NCBI RefSeq assembly: GCF_000307855.1 | Contig: NZ_AJLR01000116.1 | Location: forward strand, 1-64,000 | Direction: 5' to 3' | From: Schinkia azotoformans LMG 9581 | GTDB lineage: Bacteria; Bacillota; Bacilli; Bacillales; Bacillaceae_J | DNA: 64,000 nt | Shown here: piece after piece, positions 51,477 through 61,000 of the stretch | How positions within the stretch are numbered: position 1 is the stretch's first letter | Layout: each line of letters opens with the position of its first letter | The notes under the pieces: generated by a model | What the model was told of the DNA's origin: nothing | The model's input: only the letters and a program-made list of their open reading frames with translations | Database searches by the model: none | Position numbers and translations under genes: made by a program

Positions 51477-51950
51477 TCAATCTCTTTCTCTTGCCCTCTG
51501 TGAATCTCGAATATTCTTTTGGACCGTAATCGCAGCAAATAAACTAAGGACGAACGCCATCCCATAAAATCCCTTTTCGCTTAAAACCAAACTTCCTGCA
51601 TTGTATAAACCGATGGCCATCAATGATATTGATACAATAAGTGCAACCCAACTGATTCCATAATAAATACCCGTAACTGGGATCCCCTCGTCTTTATCTC
51701 TTACCGCTTTTTGTAAAGATACCGCTGAATAAAGTCCAAATATTAAAATTGCAAAGTAATAACCTTTCTCGTTCAGTTGCATCGTCGAGTTAAATAAACC
51801 GATGAGATAGGCCGAAACACCTACTAACAGTGCTCCCCAAGAAGCGCCTTTAAAGGCTGAAGTGGGTTCTCCTTCTTTCCTTTCAAGCTTCATCTTTTTT
51901 AATTCATTTTGTTTTTCTTTATCTAATACAACCTCATTATCATTAGACAT
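51477..51950 (-). CDS. YiaA/YiaB-like two-helix-repeat membrane protein
   Basis: A 157-residue protein: a charged N-terminus (1-30), then two repeats of a two-helix unit ([18 protein letters not shown] ... [24 protein letters not shown] and [18 protein letters not shown] ... [24 protein letters not shown]). This is the YiaAB family of uncharacterised membrane proteins. AAGGAGG precedes the ATG. Confidence 0.82.
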   Translation of the reverse strand: MSNDNEVVLDKEKQNELKKMKLERKEGEPTSAFKGASWGALLVGVSAYLIGLFNSTMQLNEKGYYFAILIFGLYSAVSLQKAVRDKDEGIPVTGIYYGISWVALIVSISLMAIGLYNAGSLVLSEKGFYGMAFVLSLFAAITVQKNIRDSQRARERD

Positions 51951-52088
51951 CGATGATTTCTCCTCCTTTATTTACATATTAAAAATGGAGCACTGCAGAT
52001 ATCTGTAGTACTCCTACTTAAATTTATTATACGGGAAACTTTTACAAAAAATAGATAAATTTTTTCCAAATTTTAAATTAAGGGTTCT

Positions 52089-52124
52089 AAATCACATGGC
52101 GGCACAGGGGCCGAGCCATGATTT
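52089..52124. repeat. Imperfect hairpin after the flavodoxin gene
   Basis: AAATCACATGGC / GCCATGATTT arms around GGCACAGGGGCCGA. No clear T-run. The CCCTGTG/GGC core faintly resembles the REP-like arms elsewhere; it may be a decayed copy or a weak terminator. Confidence 0.4.
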
Positions 52125-52572
52125 AAATACTGTTTACCGATTCAGCAAATCTTTTTCCAAATTCCTTGCACCGTTCTTCATCGTTTTCATCCGGATACTG
52201 TTCCACCTTCAAGCTTTCCAATGCTATTATTCCGCCATTTTCTTCAATCATTTTTTCTATGATGTCAACCGCCCCACAAAAGTCATCATAAGATGTATCA
52301 CCCGAACCGAATACAGCAAATTTTTTGCCTGTGAAATCTAATCCACGTATTCCGTCACAAAAATCAAGGAATTCGTCTGGGATTTCTCCATCCCCCCATG
52401 TGTAGGAACCCAGTATAACTGTTTCGTAGTCGTTGATCTCATGTGCATCAACCTCAAGCGCATCCTTTCGTATTATATCAAAACCACTCTCTGTAATACC
52501 TTCCTCCACCAATCCAGCAATTGTCTCAGTATTTCCAGTCATACTACAATAAACCATCAGGATCTTTTCCAT
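52123..52572 (-). CDS. Short-chain flavodoxin
   Basis: A 149-residue flavodoxin. The FMN phosphate loop is YCSMTGNTET and the isoalloxazine loops are LGSYTWGDGEIPDE and FGSGDTSYDDFCGA. It can replace ferredoxin as an electron carrier, as YkuN and YkuP do in B. subtilis under iron limitation. The ATG at 52572 follows GGGGTGG. A Fur box lies in its promoter. Confidence 0.9.
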   Translation of the reverse strand: MEKILMVYCSMTGNTETIAGLVEEGITESGFDIIRKDALEVDAHEINDYETVILGSYTWGDGEIPDEFLDFCDGIRGLDFTGKKFAVFGSGDTSYDDFCGAVDIIEKMIEENGGIIALESLKVEQYPDENDEERCKEFGKRFAESVNSI

Positions 52573-52619
52573 TCTAACCACCCCTAGTATAGATAGTAGA
52601 AATGTTATTTTCTAAATTA

Positions 52620-52647
52620 ATTATATAATAACGATTATCATTATCAA
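52620..52647 (-). promoter_or_regulatory. SigA promoter with Fur box
   Basis: Minus strand TTGATA, 16 bases, TATAAT. TGATAATGATAATCG at 52632-52646 matches the Fur 7-1-7 consensus TGATAATnATTATCA at 12 of the 14 defined positions and covers the spacer, so iron-replete repression is expected. Confidence 0.7.
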
Positions 52648-52750
52648 TTTGATAGAAATCAATTTTTAAATATATTTCATTACTGATTTAAAAACAAGGC
52701 TCTTATCTAAGATATTTTGCCTTTTGCTACCTTTTTTAAGGTTCGTTCTA

Positions 52751-52888
52751 ATAAATAGACGGAAACATTCCGCCAATTTGATTTTAAACCGCAAAATTGG
52801 GCGACTTTTCTTTGAATAACAGGAAAACCTCCGCTTATTTAATCCGAAATGAGCTCCATTTTGCAAATAACCGGAAAACTATTTGTTA
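52751..52888. repeat. Three degenerate copies of a CGGAAA...TCCG palindromic unit
   Basis: Units of the form A-A-T-A-A-x-C-GGAAA-xx-TTCCG-xTTATTT occur at about 52751-52773, 52815-52840 and 52865-52888. They lie in a 500-base gene-free stretch and look like an intergenic repeat cluster. The open frame across them is not judged coding. Confidence 0.5.
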
Positions 52889-53001
52889 CCCTTCCAAGGG
52901 GGTGCCAGCTTTTTCGTAGTGTAGCTCTAATTCTAAATGAATAAACCTCTGCTTTTCTTCCATAAAGAACAAAGTTTACGAAAACAGCCAAAAACAAAAA
53001 A

Positions 53002-53046
53002 CAATACCTCCGAATACAGAATAGTCCTTTGTATTCGGAGGTATTG
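53002..53046 (-). terminator. Strong Rho-independent terminator
   Basis: CAATACCTCCGAATAC / GTATTCGGAGGTATTG perfect 16-bp stem, then TTTTTTG on the minus strand, downstream of the YdhR-like gene. Confidence 0.92.
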
Positions 53047-53077
53047 CTTCATTATTGTCGCTTTTCAACCACTACGT

Positions 53078-53383
53078 CTACTTGAGTGGCCCATGATTAA
53101 TCTTTGTTAACTCCTCATTCACTTCAAAAATTTTAGCGTTAACAGGATCAATGCCAAAGCCTTTTAACCTTTCCGTATGCATGTTCAAATATTTTTGGGC
53201 TGCTTCCTTTGTCTCAAACAAATAAATGCCGCCGGCTTCTTTAGCATCACTGTTCTCAGTCCAAATTTTCCACAAAAAGCCTTCTTCTTCATTAATGCTC
53301 TTCGCTAGACCAGCAAAACCTTCAGCCATCTCTTGACCAAATGGTCCCTCCATTTTAAAATCAACCTGCAAAATAACTGCCAT
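53078..53383 (-). CDS. YdhR-like putative monooxygenase
   Basis: A 101-residue dimeric alpha/beta-barrel protein of the YdhR group: AVILQVDFKMEGPFG, GFLWKIWTENSDAKEAGGIYLF and the NHGPLK end. It is related to antibiotic-biosynthesis-type monooxygenases; the reaction is unknown. AAGGAG lies before the ATG at 53383; an in-frame start three codons upstream is less well placed. Confidence 0.78.
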   Translation of the reverse strand: MAVILQVDFKMEGPFGQEMAEGFAGLAKSINEEEGFLWKIWTENSDAKEAGGIYLFETKEAAQKYLNMHTERLKGFGIDPVNAKIFEVNEELTKINHGPLK

Positions 53384-53426
53384 TTCTAACACTCCTTATT
53401 TTTGTTTAAAGTATTGTAGGAAAATC

Positions 53427-53744
53427 TTATTTAATTCTTTTCAATTCCCGTAGCTCTGTTTCTTGTTCAAGGGAGCGCAGAGCTAAGGATTCAAGAATTT
53501 TATCCTGCCGTTCTTGTCCTTCTTTAAGAGATGAAAGTTCGCCACGCATAAGATGCATGTCCATTGAAAGATTTTCCAATTTGGCGTCAGATTCTTCTTG
53601 GCGATGGTGAATAGCTTTGGTTAATTGTGTATTCTCTTCTAATTGAGATTTGATACTTTGATTATCTTCTTTAAGACCTTTTATATCCTCTTTCATGCCT
53701 TTAATTTCATTCATTAATTCCTTAAACATTTGTTCCGTATTCAT
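53427..53744 (-). CDS. Coiled-coil hypothetical protein
   Basis: A 105-residue protein that is almost one continuous heptad-repeat helix (MFKELMNEIKGMKEDIKGLK, then LEENTQLTKAIHHRQEESDAKLENL). Rich in Glu, Lys and Leu with no cysteine. RBS GAAGGGAG is present. Similar small coiled-coil proteins are common in Bacillus and uncharacterised. Confidence 0.65.
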   Translation of the reverse strand: MNTEQMFKELMNEIKGMKEDIKGLKEDNQSIKSQLEENTQLTKAIHHRQEESDAKLENLSMDMHLMRGELSSLKEGQERQDKILESLALRSLEQETELRELKRIK

Positions 53745-54017
53745 CTTTTTTCTCCCTTCAAAAATATTTTTGTCTAATCCGTTCGAATTCCGTCAATATT
53801 TACTTCATTGTAACACGAAAAAACTTTAAACAAATACATGGGATTTTAGAACATTGTTCATATGAAATTGTTTCGTAACTTCTTTATTTTGAAAATGGTT
53901 TGGAATAAGGTCTGTTTCGGATGGTATTAGTGGAATTTAGAGTGGAGATCGTGTTTGTTATTTAAATTTCGACAAATATCTAATAAATCCTGCTTTTAAT
54001 TCATTAAATAAAATAAT

Positions 54018-54048
54018 AAACGCTAATTCCTAAATAGAACTAGCGTTT
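54018..54048 (-). terminator. Terminator of the SRP RNA gene
   Basis: AAACGCTA / TAGCGTTT stem with 15-base loop followed by ATTATTTTATTT on the minus strand, 26 bases after the mature 3' end. Confidence 0.75.
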
Positions 54049-54073
54049 AAGTCTTAAGTAAAGTTAAACAAAC

Positions 54074-54338
54074 CGTGAACCTATCATTGATATCGAAATA
54101 TAAGTGTTACTCATGCAGCAAGCTCATTCAGAGCAATCCTTCGACACACAGAAATGACCACTTATGGCTGCTTCGTTCCCGACCTGACCAATCTGATGGG
54201 TATCTGTTGCGAGGACTCCGAAGGTCAACACCGCTTACATAAGGCAAACCTTACACTGTCATACAGCAGAAAAGGAATTCAGCCTCGCTAAAGCGGATTG
54301 CGAATTACAGGGCACCGCTAGCTCCCCGCCTACCACGG
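54074..54338 (-). ncRNA. ffs: Signal recognition particle RNA, long Bacillus type
   Basis: About 265 bases. The conserved helix-8 core GGTCAGGTCGGGAACGAAGC, with the GGAA tetraloop, lies at 54166-54189 (minus strand). The 5' end CCGTGGTAGGCGGGG and 3' end GGTTCACGG pair to close the molecule, and the Alu-domain part (AGCGGTGCCCTGT) is present, as in B. subtilis scRNA (271 bases). It scaffolds Ffh for co-translational targeting of membrane and secreted proteins. A terminator follows. Neighbours are not tadA and dnaX, which flank it in B. subtilis. Confidence 0.93.
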
Positions 54339-54379
54339 TATGGAATTATTATCTAAATATAATTATGTCGTTAGAAAAG

Positions 54380-54491
54380 TTGAGTCCCACCTATGCCTTA
54401 TCCCAAATTGTTTTATAAACCCGCTCTCGCAGGTGGGTTTCCGCAGTTTGACCTGTCTGCGATCCTGAAATACAGGCATGGCATCAGTCAA
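54380..54491. ncRNA. Unidentified structured element with three hairpins
   Basis: Three consecutive stem-loops: 54417-54440 (AAACCC / GGGTTT), 54442-54461 (CGCAG / CTGCG) and 54464-54476 (CCTG / CAGG), enclosed by two short helices TTGA / TCAA and ATGCC / GGCAT. The GC content is higher than the flanks. It lies about 40 bases upstream of the SRP RNA on the same (minus) strand; either strand could be the transcript. I do not recognise a known family. Confidence 0.4.
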
Positions 54492-54660
54492 TTCATATTG
54501 GAATCCCGAAAAAATAGTACGGTTTTAAACAAGAATGAGTCACGTACAATGCAGGATAATTTTTGCGATATTGTGTATCTTTCGTACCGCGTAAATACAA
54601 TATAACATGTATATAAAGACATTTTCACCTGTAAATACTTGTGAATATGGTACTTTAGAC

Positions 54661-55422
54661 CTAGAAATTCATCCTTGATTGTCCACCATCCACATTGAGG
54701 CTTGCTCCAACAATCCAAGAGGCCTTCTCAGAAGCAAGAAAAGCCACAACATTAGCAACTTCTTCAACTGCGCCAAAACGTCCTGCAGGAATTTCATTTT
54801 CCACAAATGCCTTAATTTTTTCCGGACTTTCTTCCATTCGCTTTTTCCAATTTCCCGTATCATGAAGAATACTTCCTGGCGCAACACTGTTTACGCGAAT
54901 ACCGTAACGGATCACTTCATCAGCGAGCGACTTGGTAAAGCTAATAAGAGCGGCTTTTGCATTATTATACGTAACCTTCCCACCACTTTCTCTTCCGAAA
55001 ATCGAAGTAATATTAATGATAGCCCCGCTGCCATTTTTCTTCATCTGCTCAACAGCTAATTTACTTAAATGAACAGCTGAAAAATAATTCAGCTCCATCG
55101 CTACATGAAATAAATCCAGGTCTGTTTCTATTACTGTTCCACCGTTACTACCACCAGCATTATTAACAAGAATATCAATGGAGCCCTTCTTTTCGACAAA
55201 AGATCGAATTAGCTTTTCGCGTTCTTCAGTTTTTGTAATATCTGACTGAAAAATAGTAACCCCATCACCCAATTCTTCTTTTGCCTTTTTTAAAAAATCA
55301 ACACTGCGCGCAGCAATCGCCACATTAGCACCTTCTGTAAGAAAAACCTTTGCAATCGCCTTTCCAATTCCTTTCGATCCGCCAGTAATAAGTACATTTT
55401 TTCCTTGTAATTGTAAATCCAC
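54661..55422 (-). CDS. Short-chain dehydrogenase/reductase
   Basis: A 253-residue SDR. NAD(P) motif TGGSKGIGK, NNAGG, catalytic Ser in NITSIFG and Tyr-x-x-x-Lys in YNNAK. The second GTG (55422) is used since GAGG lies eight bases upstream; that site overlaps the stop codon of the decayed gene ahead. It reduces a carbonyl or oxidises an alcohol; substrate unknown. Arg in AIAARS after the first strand suggests NADPH. Confidence 0.88.
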   Translation of the reverse strand: MDLQLQGKNVLITGGSKGIGKAIAKVFLTEGANVAIAARSVDFLKKAKEELGDGVTIFQSDITKTEEREKLIRSFVEKKGSIDILVNNAGGSNGGTVIETDLDLFHVAMELNYFSAVHLSKLAVEQMKKNGSGAIINITSIFGRESGGKVTYNNAKAALISFTKSLADEVIRYGIRVNSVAPGSILHDTGNWKKRMEESPEKIKAFVENEIPAGRFGAVEEVANVVAFLASEKASWIVGASLNVDGGQSRMNF

Positions 55423-55432
55423 CTTATACACC

Positions 55433-56161
55433 TCAATTATATGAATCTTTTTCAGTTACTTTAATATTCCATTCAAGCCCTGACGTTAAAGCTGGATTTG
55501 AAAGATTGGATGAGCCGATATAGGCAGTGCTGAAGCCTGTTTCTCTTTTGAACATATAAGCTTTGGCATGGAGCCTTGTGCGATCAACATCATAAGAAAT
55601 TTTGATTTCAGTATTTGGCAGCTTGCTCAGTTCGATGATCGCCTTATAATCCGTGGCTTCCATGTACGATGTAGTTATGACCCTTAGTTCTTTGCCTGGC
55701 TGATTAGTAAAAGTTTGGAGTTCTTCTATAATACAACGTAAGCCGCTCCATTTGATAAATGAAACGAGCAGATCGATAGAATCAGCAGTTAGAATTTCCT
55801 TTTTCAATTCTCCCAGCATGTTCAGCTCATAATTAGAGCCGGTAAATAACGAACTTTGCGAAATCGGCGTAACGAGACGAATCACTTCACCTTTCTTTGA
55901 TGCTTCTAATCGAATTCAGTTTTGAATAGACAGAGGTAAGCACTTCGCCTTCCTCTTCTATTTTTAATTCTTTAATTTAAGAGCACGCCTAGTTACGGCC
56001 GATATATACGATGATAGTAGTTTTCTGGCTTCTTCAGGATCAAGTGACTCCTTCCCTACTTCGTAATTATCTATATCTAATGTAGCTAGTTCGCTTTTAA
56101 GTTTTGTATTGATAATTTCTTCGTAAATTCCTTGTTTGACAATTTTCTGTCCATTCGCCAT
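55433..56161 (-). pseudogene. Remnant of a phospholipase-D-domain helicase gene
   Basis: Two separated frames on the minus strand belong to one ancestral protein. 56161-55964 encodes the N-terminal helical segment (GIYEEIINTKLKSEL ... EEARKLLSSYISAVTRRAL); 55885-55433 encodes a PLD-type nuclease domain ([15 protein letters not shown] ... [10 protein letters not shown] with His-x-Lys ... [15 protein letters not shown]). Between them, stops occur in every frame though IEEEGEVLTSV-like text persists in another frame, so deletions and frameshifts are present. The large SF2 helicase and DUF3427-type C-terminus expected in this family (about 950 residues) is gone. Confidence 0.75.
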
Positions 56162-56209
56162 TTGTATATCAGCCTCATTTAACCGGCAACGTTGCTTTCT
56201 AATTCGATC

Positions 56210-56713
56210 TTATACGACTTCAATTATCCATATGATACTGCTAGACTGTAGCTCACGTAATTGTTCCTTAAGTGTTTTCTGTGAAGATTCAGTTATGTTG
56301 TTGTCATCTGAGTTTCCCCCGTGTAAAACTTTCTTTCCCGCTTCCTTCATTTCTAGATAAAGCTTCTTATAAAACTCTATTGCTTCGTTATTATTTTTCA
56401 TGGAATTCTTAATAAGATCTTCTACTTCTTTCTTAGTAACCCCATTCGTATCAAGAATCTCGAAATTTTTCTTTTTTAATGATAGTCTAACTGCATAATG
56501 AGCTCCTTTTTCACTTTCAATTTCCTTATTTTCTGTATATATAAGAACAACATCATTACATTTACAGCTAGGATTCATGCAATAAAGATCTTCAATATAA
56601 TATAGTACACCTTTTTCTTTAGTGCCAAGCGCCAACCCATCTGTCACATTGAAAACTTCTAAATAACTAAACGTATTTCCACTTAAAATATCAGATGGTT
56701 TTAAAAATTTCAC
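56210..56713 (-). CDS. Hypothetical protein with Cys-rich YCMNPSCKC motif, possibly truncated
   Basis: A 167-residue protein. CMNPSCKCNDVVL near residue 45-57 resembles the cysteine cluster at the start of some SEC-C-motif proteins, which are normally about twice as long, so this may be an N-terminal piece. GTG start without a good ribosome site. It lies next to the decayed helicase gene, which supports a decayed region. Confidence 0.5.
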   Translation of the reverse strand: MKFLKPSDILSGNTFSYLEVFNVTDGLALGTKEKGVLYYIEDLYCMNPSCKCNDVVLIYTENKEIESEKGAHYAVRLSLKKKNFEILDTNGVTKKEVEDLIKNSMKNNNEAIEFYKKLYLEMKEAGKKVLHGGNSDDNNITESSQKTLKEQLRELQSSSIIWIIEVV

Positions 56714-56833
56714 AATTCATCAGTTCTTTTTTTCAAAATAAATCACTTGCATTTAACTTATTCCCAACCTGAAAAGTACATGGTAGAATCATATCATTGT
56801 TTTCGTACTATATAAAGTTGCTGGTGGTGGGCT

Positions 56834-57967
56834 GTGAAAGAATCTGTACTCATTCAAAATAAGAAAAAAATCAATATAAATTTTAGCTTTTTCATAAAAG
56901 ACAAGGTGTTTACGATTTCGCTTTTATTAGCGATTGCAAGCTGTTTCATTCATCCTCCAAAATTGGAGTATGTTAATATTCATGTTTTGGTCAGTTTATT
57001 TAGTCTTATGATTGCGATTAAAGCACTGGATGAACATAGAGTACTAGACAAAATTGCGATCAGTATCATAAGTAGATGTAATAGTAGTAAATCTGTTTCA
57101 GCTATACTCATTTTCTTATGTTTTTTCAGTTCAATGTTTGTCACAAACGATGTGGCGTTACTGACTTTTGTACCATTGACCCTTGTTATCAGCAAACGGA
57201 CAAGTACGCCCATGATGGAGACGATTATTCTGCTAACCATTGCTGCCAATATTGGGAGCAGCTTGACACCCATGGGAAATCCACAGAATTTATTTATCTA
57301 TGCTCATTATGGGCTAAACCCGACGACTTTTTTTAACACCGCCTTCTCCATCGCAGTTCTTGGAATTGTAGCTCTTTATTTTTTGATTGATAGACTTCAT
57401 GGGAAGCAATTGAAAGTGAATCTGGCTCCAATACAGGTCAAGAATCGAAAAGCAGCAATGATTTGGGGACTAGTCTTAGCTGTCATCATTATGTCTATTT
57501 TCGGGGTCATAAGTGATCAAATTGCGTTCGTCGTCACTTTGGTAACCGTCTTTCTTTTTAATAAAAAATTATTGATGAAGATCGATTATTCTTTGCTTTT
57601 AACTTTTATTTGTCTTTTTATTTTTGTTGGAAACATCTCGCATACAAATGCTGTACAGGCGGTTGCTAGTGCAAGTCTAAAAGACTCAAGTTCAGTCTAT
57701 TTCAGCTCTATTTTGTTAAGCCAATTGATCAGTAATGTCCCTGCCTCAATCCTTCTTGCAGAATTCACGACCGATTGGAAACCATTATTATTGGGAGTGA
57801 ATATCGGGGGATTAGGAACGATCATCGCTTCGATGGCCAGCGTCATCTCTTACAAACTATATATTCAGGTAAACCCTAAAGAGACAAAAAAGTATTTACT
57901 AACATTTAGTTTCTATAACTTTTCTTTTTTAGCATTTTTTACTTTTGTTCAGTATTTTATTTTATAG
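56834..57967 (+). CDS. SLC13/ArsB-like anion permease
   Basis: A 377-residue membrane protein with about ten helices. Typical ion-transporter-superfamily signatures: FVTNDVALLTFVPL, NIGSSLTPMGNPQN and LISNVPASILLAEF. It could move citrate, other dicarboxylates, or oxyanions such as arsenite. GTG start with GGTGG upstream, a modest site. No ars genes are adjacent, so the substrate is open. Confidence 0.75.
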   Translation: MKESVLIQNKKKININFSFFIKDKVFTISLLLAIASCFIHPPKLEYVNIHVLVSLFSLMIAIKALDEHRVLDKIAISIISRCNSSKSVSAILIFLCFFSSMFVTNDVALLTFVPLTLVISKRTSTPMMETIILLTIAANIGSSLTPMGNPQNLFIYAHYGLNPTTFFNTAFSIAVLGIVALYFLIDRLHGKQLKVNLAPIQVKNRKAAMIWGLVLAVIIMSIFGVISDQIAFVVTLVTVFLFNKKLLMKIDYSLLLTFICLFIFVGNISHTNAVQAVASASLKDSSSVYFSSILLSQLISNVPASILLAEFTTDWKPLLLGVNIGGLGTIIASMASVISYKLYIQVNPKETKKYLLTFSFYNFSFLAFFTFVQYFIL

Positions 57968-57998
57968 GAACACGGTGACAGTTCGGTTCCCGTGTTCC
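57967..57998. repeat. Hairpin between convergent genes
   Basis: GGAACACGG / CCGTGTTCC perfect 9-bp stem, 14-base loop, starting at the last base of the permease stop codon. Could be a terminator for both genes or another REP-type repeat; T-run is weak. Confidence 0.5.
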
Positions 57999-58020
57999 AT
58001 TTCGGTTGATGGCTAACAAG

Positions 58021-61000
58021 CTAACTCAACAAATCCCGAATATCTTCTTCTGTAAGTGTCACCAAATGTCCATTTTTCGGATCAATGACTTCCTCTATCA
58101 GATGCCGCTTCCTATCTTGCAATTCATTCATCTTTTCCTCAATTGTCCCTTTGGCTACAAGCTTGATTACCTGAACTGTTTGTTTTTGGCCTATGCGATG
58201 TGCGCGGTCTGCCGCTTGTTCTTCGACGGCAGGATTCCACCAGCTATCATAAAAGATAACGGTGTCTGCACCGGTTAAATTAAGTCCTGTCCCACCTGCC
58301 TTTAAGGAAATCAGAAATATGTCACGTTCACCAGCATTATACCTATTACATAACTCAAGCCTCTCCTCTGATGGAGTCTGCCCATCTAAATAGAAATGAG
58401 AGATTTCTTGAATAGCTAGTTCTTGCCCTATCATTTGTAGCATCTTCGTAAATTGAGAGAAAATCAACAGACGACGTCCGGAACGTCTTGCATCTTCAAC
58501 AATCTGCAGTAGCTGTTCAAATTTTGCCGAAGTTCCTGTATAACCATCTACAAAAAGTCGAGGATGACAGCAAATTTGACGCAGTCTCGTTAAACCAGCT
58601 AGGACTTTAATACGATTCTTCCTTATCGTTTCCTTATCCAAATGTTTTAGAGTTTTATGACGTAGTTTTGCCAGATAAGCAGCATAAAGTTTCTTCTGTT
58701 CTGGTAGTAATTCGCTCATTTCCAATACTTCCTTTTTCCGAGGTAATTCATCAAGAACATCCTCTTTGACCCTACGCAGCATAAAGGGGCGAATCCTCCG
58801 CGCAATCTGTTTATTCGTTAATTCACTATACTCTCTTAATCCTAGAAATAATTCGGGAAAAACGACATGAAAGATAGACCATAGTTCCTCCAACGCGTTT
58901 TCCATCGGTGTGCCCGTTAAAGCAAAACGATGATTTGCCTGTAGTTTTTTCACAGCACGAGCGGTTTGGGTAAGGGGATTTTTAAACACTTGTGCTTCAT
59001 CAAAAAATACAACATGAAATTCCTGCTTCACGTACCAACTCAGATCACTTCGTAATAAAGGATAACTTGTGATAAGCACGTCTATACCGTCAAGTTCGGT
59101 TTGCAGTTTTACTCGTTCAGACTTGGTCCCATCCATAATTACCGTCCCAATATCGGGTGCAAATTTCATAATTTCGCTTTGCCAATTGTACGTAACAGAC
59201 GAAGGACACACAATCAAGGCCGGTTGTCCTTTTTCACTAATAATCGAAAGTTCAGATAAAATAAAGGCGATGCTTTGAACCGTCTTCCCAAGTCCCATTG
59301 AGTCTGCCAGAATTCCTCCAAATCCATAACTAGCAAGAGTTTTCATCCAATTAAACCCGTGCTTTTGATAGTTTCGCAAAATTCCCTCTAGCTGCGCTGG
59401 AACGTTAAACTGCAATCGTTCTGGATGTTGAAGTTTCTCTATAAACTCCCGAAATGATGCTTCGTGTGATACAACATCATTATCCTCAAAATAATTAAGT
59501 AGCCTAAGTCCTTCGACAACAGGTACTTCGAAGCGCTCTTCCCATTCATCGTCTTGAACAGGGACAGCATGCAAGAAACGTTTGATTTCTTCCATCTCTT
59601 TCGTCTCTAAAGATAGCAACGCACCATCACGCAGGCGGTAGTACTTCCGTTTTTCTTCCAGTGCTGCTAAGACTTCTTTGATCTCCGTCTCGGGAATACC
59701 GTCAATCTTAAACGAAAACTCAAGCAAGTGGTTCCGTTCCTTATAATGCCTCACCTTGATTTTCGGTATTGTAGTTTTTGGTACAATCCGTATCCGTACG
59801 GCAGTTGTCGCATACACCTGTACGACTTTCTGCAATTTCGGTAATACATGGTACAAAAAGTTATATTCTAATTCTTCATTTTGTAAATAGTAGCCACTTT
59901 CCGTTTGGCTATACTGGCTCTCCTCCATCAGTTTAAGAATGACTTCTTCCTTCTCCATATCTCGAATAACCATCGATCCTACTTTTGGTTGCCGATAATC
60001 TAGTGGATTGATGACAACATTTTTATAATGAAACTCTAGTCCTGCTAGCAGGCGATTTTTCACACGATCTAAATAGAGCTTTGCCTGTAACGGAGTTTTA
60101 TGAAGCTGTGCGGTAATATCCCCGGATAAATGAACCTCCCCTATATTTCTTAAGATTGGCAATAGTTTTTCCAAATAATATTTCAATTGATGACTGGGTA
60201 TTAGAATTTCATTCGTTCTGGAATTCTCCAGCATTCGCTTTAATTCATGGAGCCGTTCCACTTCTCCTCTTTTTATAACAACGGCTTTTCCAGCAAAAAG
60301 GACGGTGTCATATTCTTTTAAAATCATCATCTGGCTCAGACCGTGAATAATGAGTTGGTACCCGTTTTCTTCTGTACCCGTAAATTCAAATGTTAACGGC
60401 AACGGTTCATCGGTAACACGGAATTGTTGATAGCTTTTTCCACTATATTGTAAGTTTACTTGTGGGGCACGTACTAATAGCGGTTCGACATTTTTCCAGA
60501 ATGATGCCGGAACGAGTAACATCCTTTTGTCCTGATGAACCGCGGTAGTTGGTAATGCCTGATGATACATTTTTTCGTCATCTATAACAAGAATGAGCTG
60601 ATCAATAATAGCGTTGGTTACACTATCAAAACAATGTTTATTTGGGTCGTATTGGAATTCGTTTGAGAGGGTGTGACATCTTCCTTCCTTAACACTTTCT
60701 AGAAAATCACGAATATCGGCTACTCTCTGTGCTGCAATGGAAATTTCGATACCAAATCGGGTATTTCCCCGAGCGGCAATGCCTTTACAGAAAATAATTG
60801 TTTCCAGTACTTGTCTATTTTCAAAATGGAGTTGTTGTCCACTTTTTAATGGTTGTTTCGACTCAAATAATTGTAGCAACCCTTCCGATAGCTCTCCCTC
60901 TGTTTGGTCAGCGGCAGTATGCTCTCCTTGTTTCATATCTTGCTGATGATGCTGCCAAGCAAGTAATACCGCAGCAACATGTTGGCAATCTTTATCTATA

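Noticed and set aside
52666-52866. 66-codon frame on the minus strand
   Set aside because: It covers the CGGAAA repeat cluster and lacks a ribosome site; basic, low-complexity translation.
54074-54338. 6S RNA or tmRNA assignment
   Set aside because: The GGTCAGGTC...GGAA...AGCAGCC core and closing ends identify SRP RNA.
54393-54605. 70-codon open frame on the plus strand
   Set aside because: It lies across the structured element near the SRP RNA, has no ribosome site, and its composition is not protein-like.
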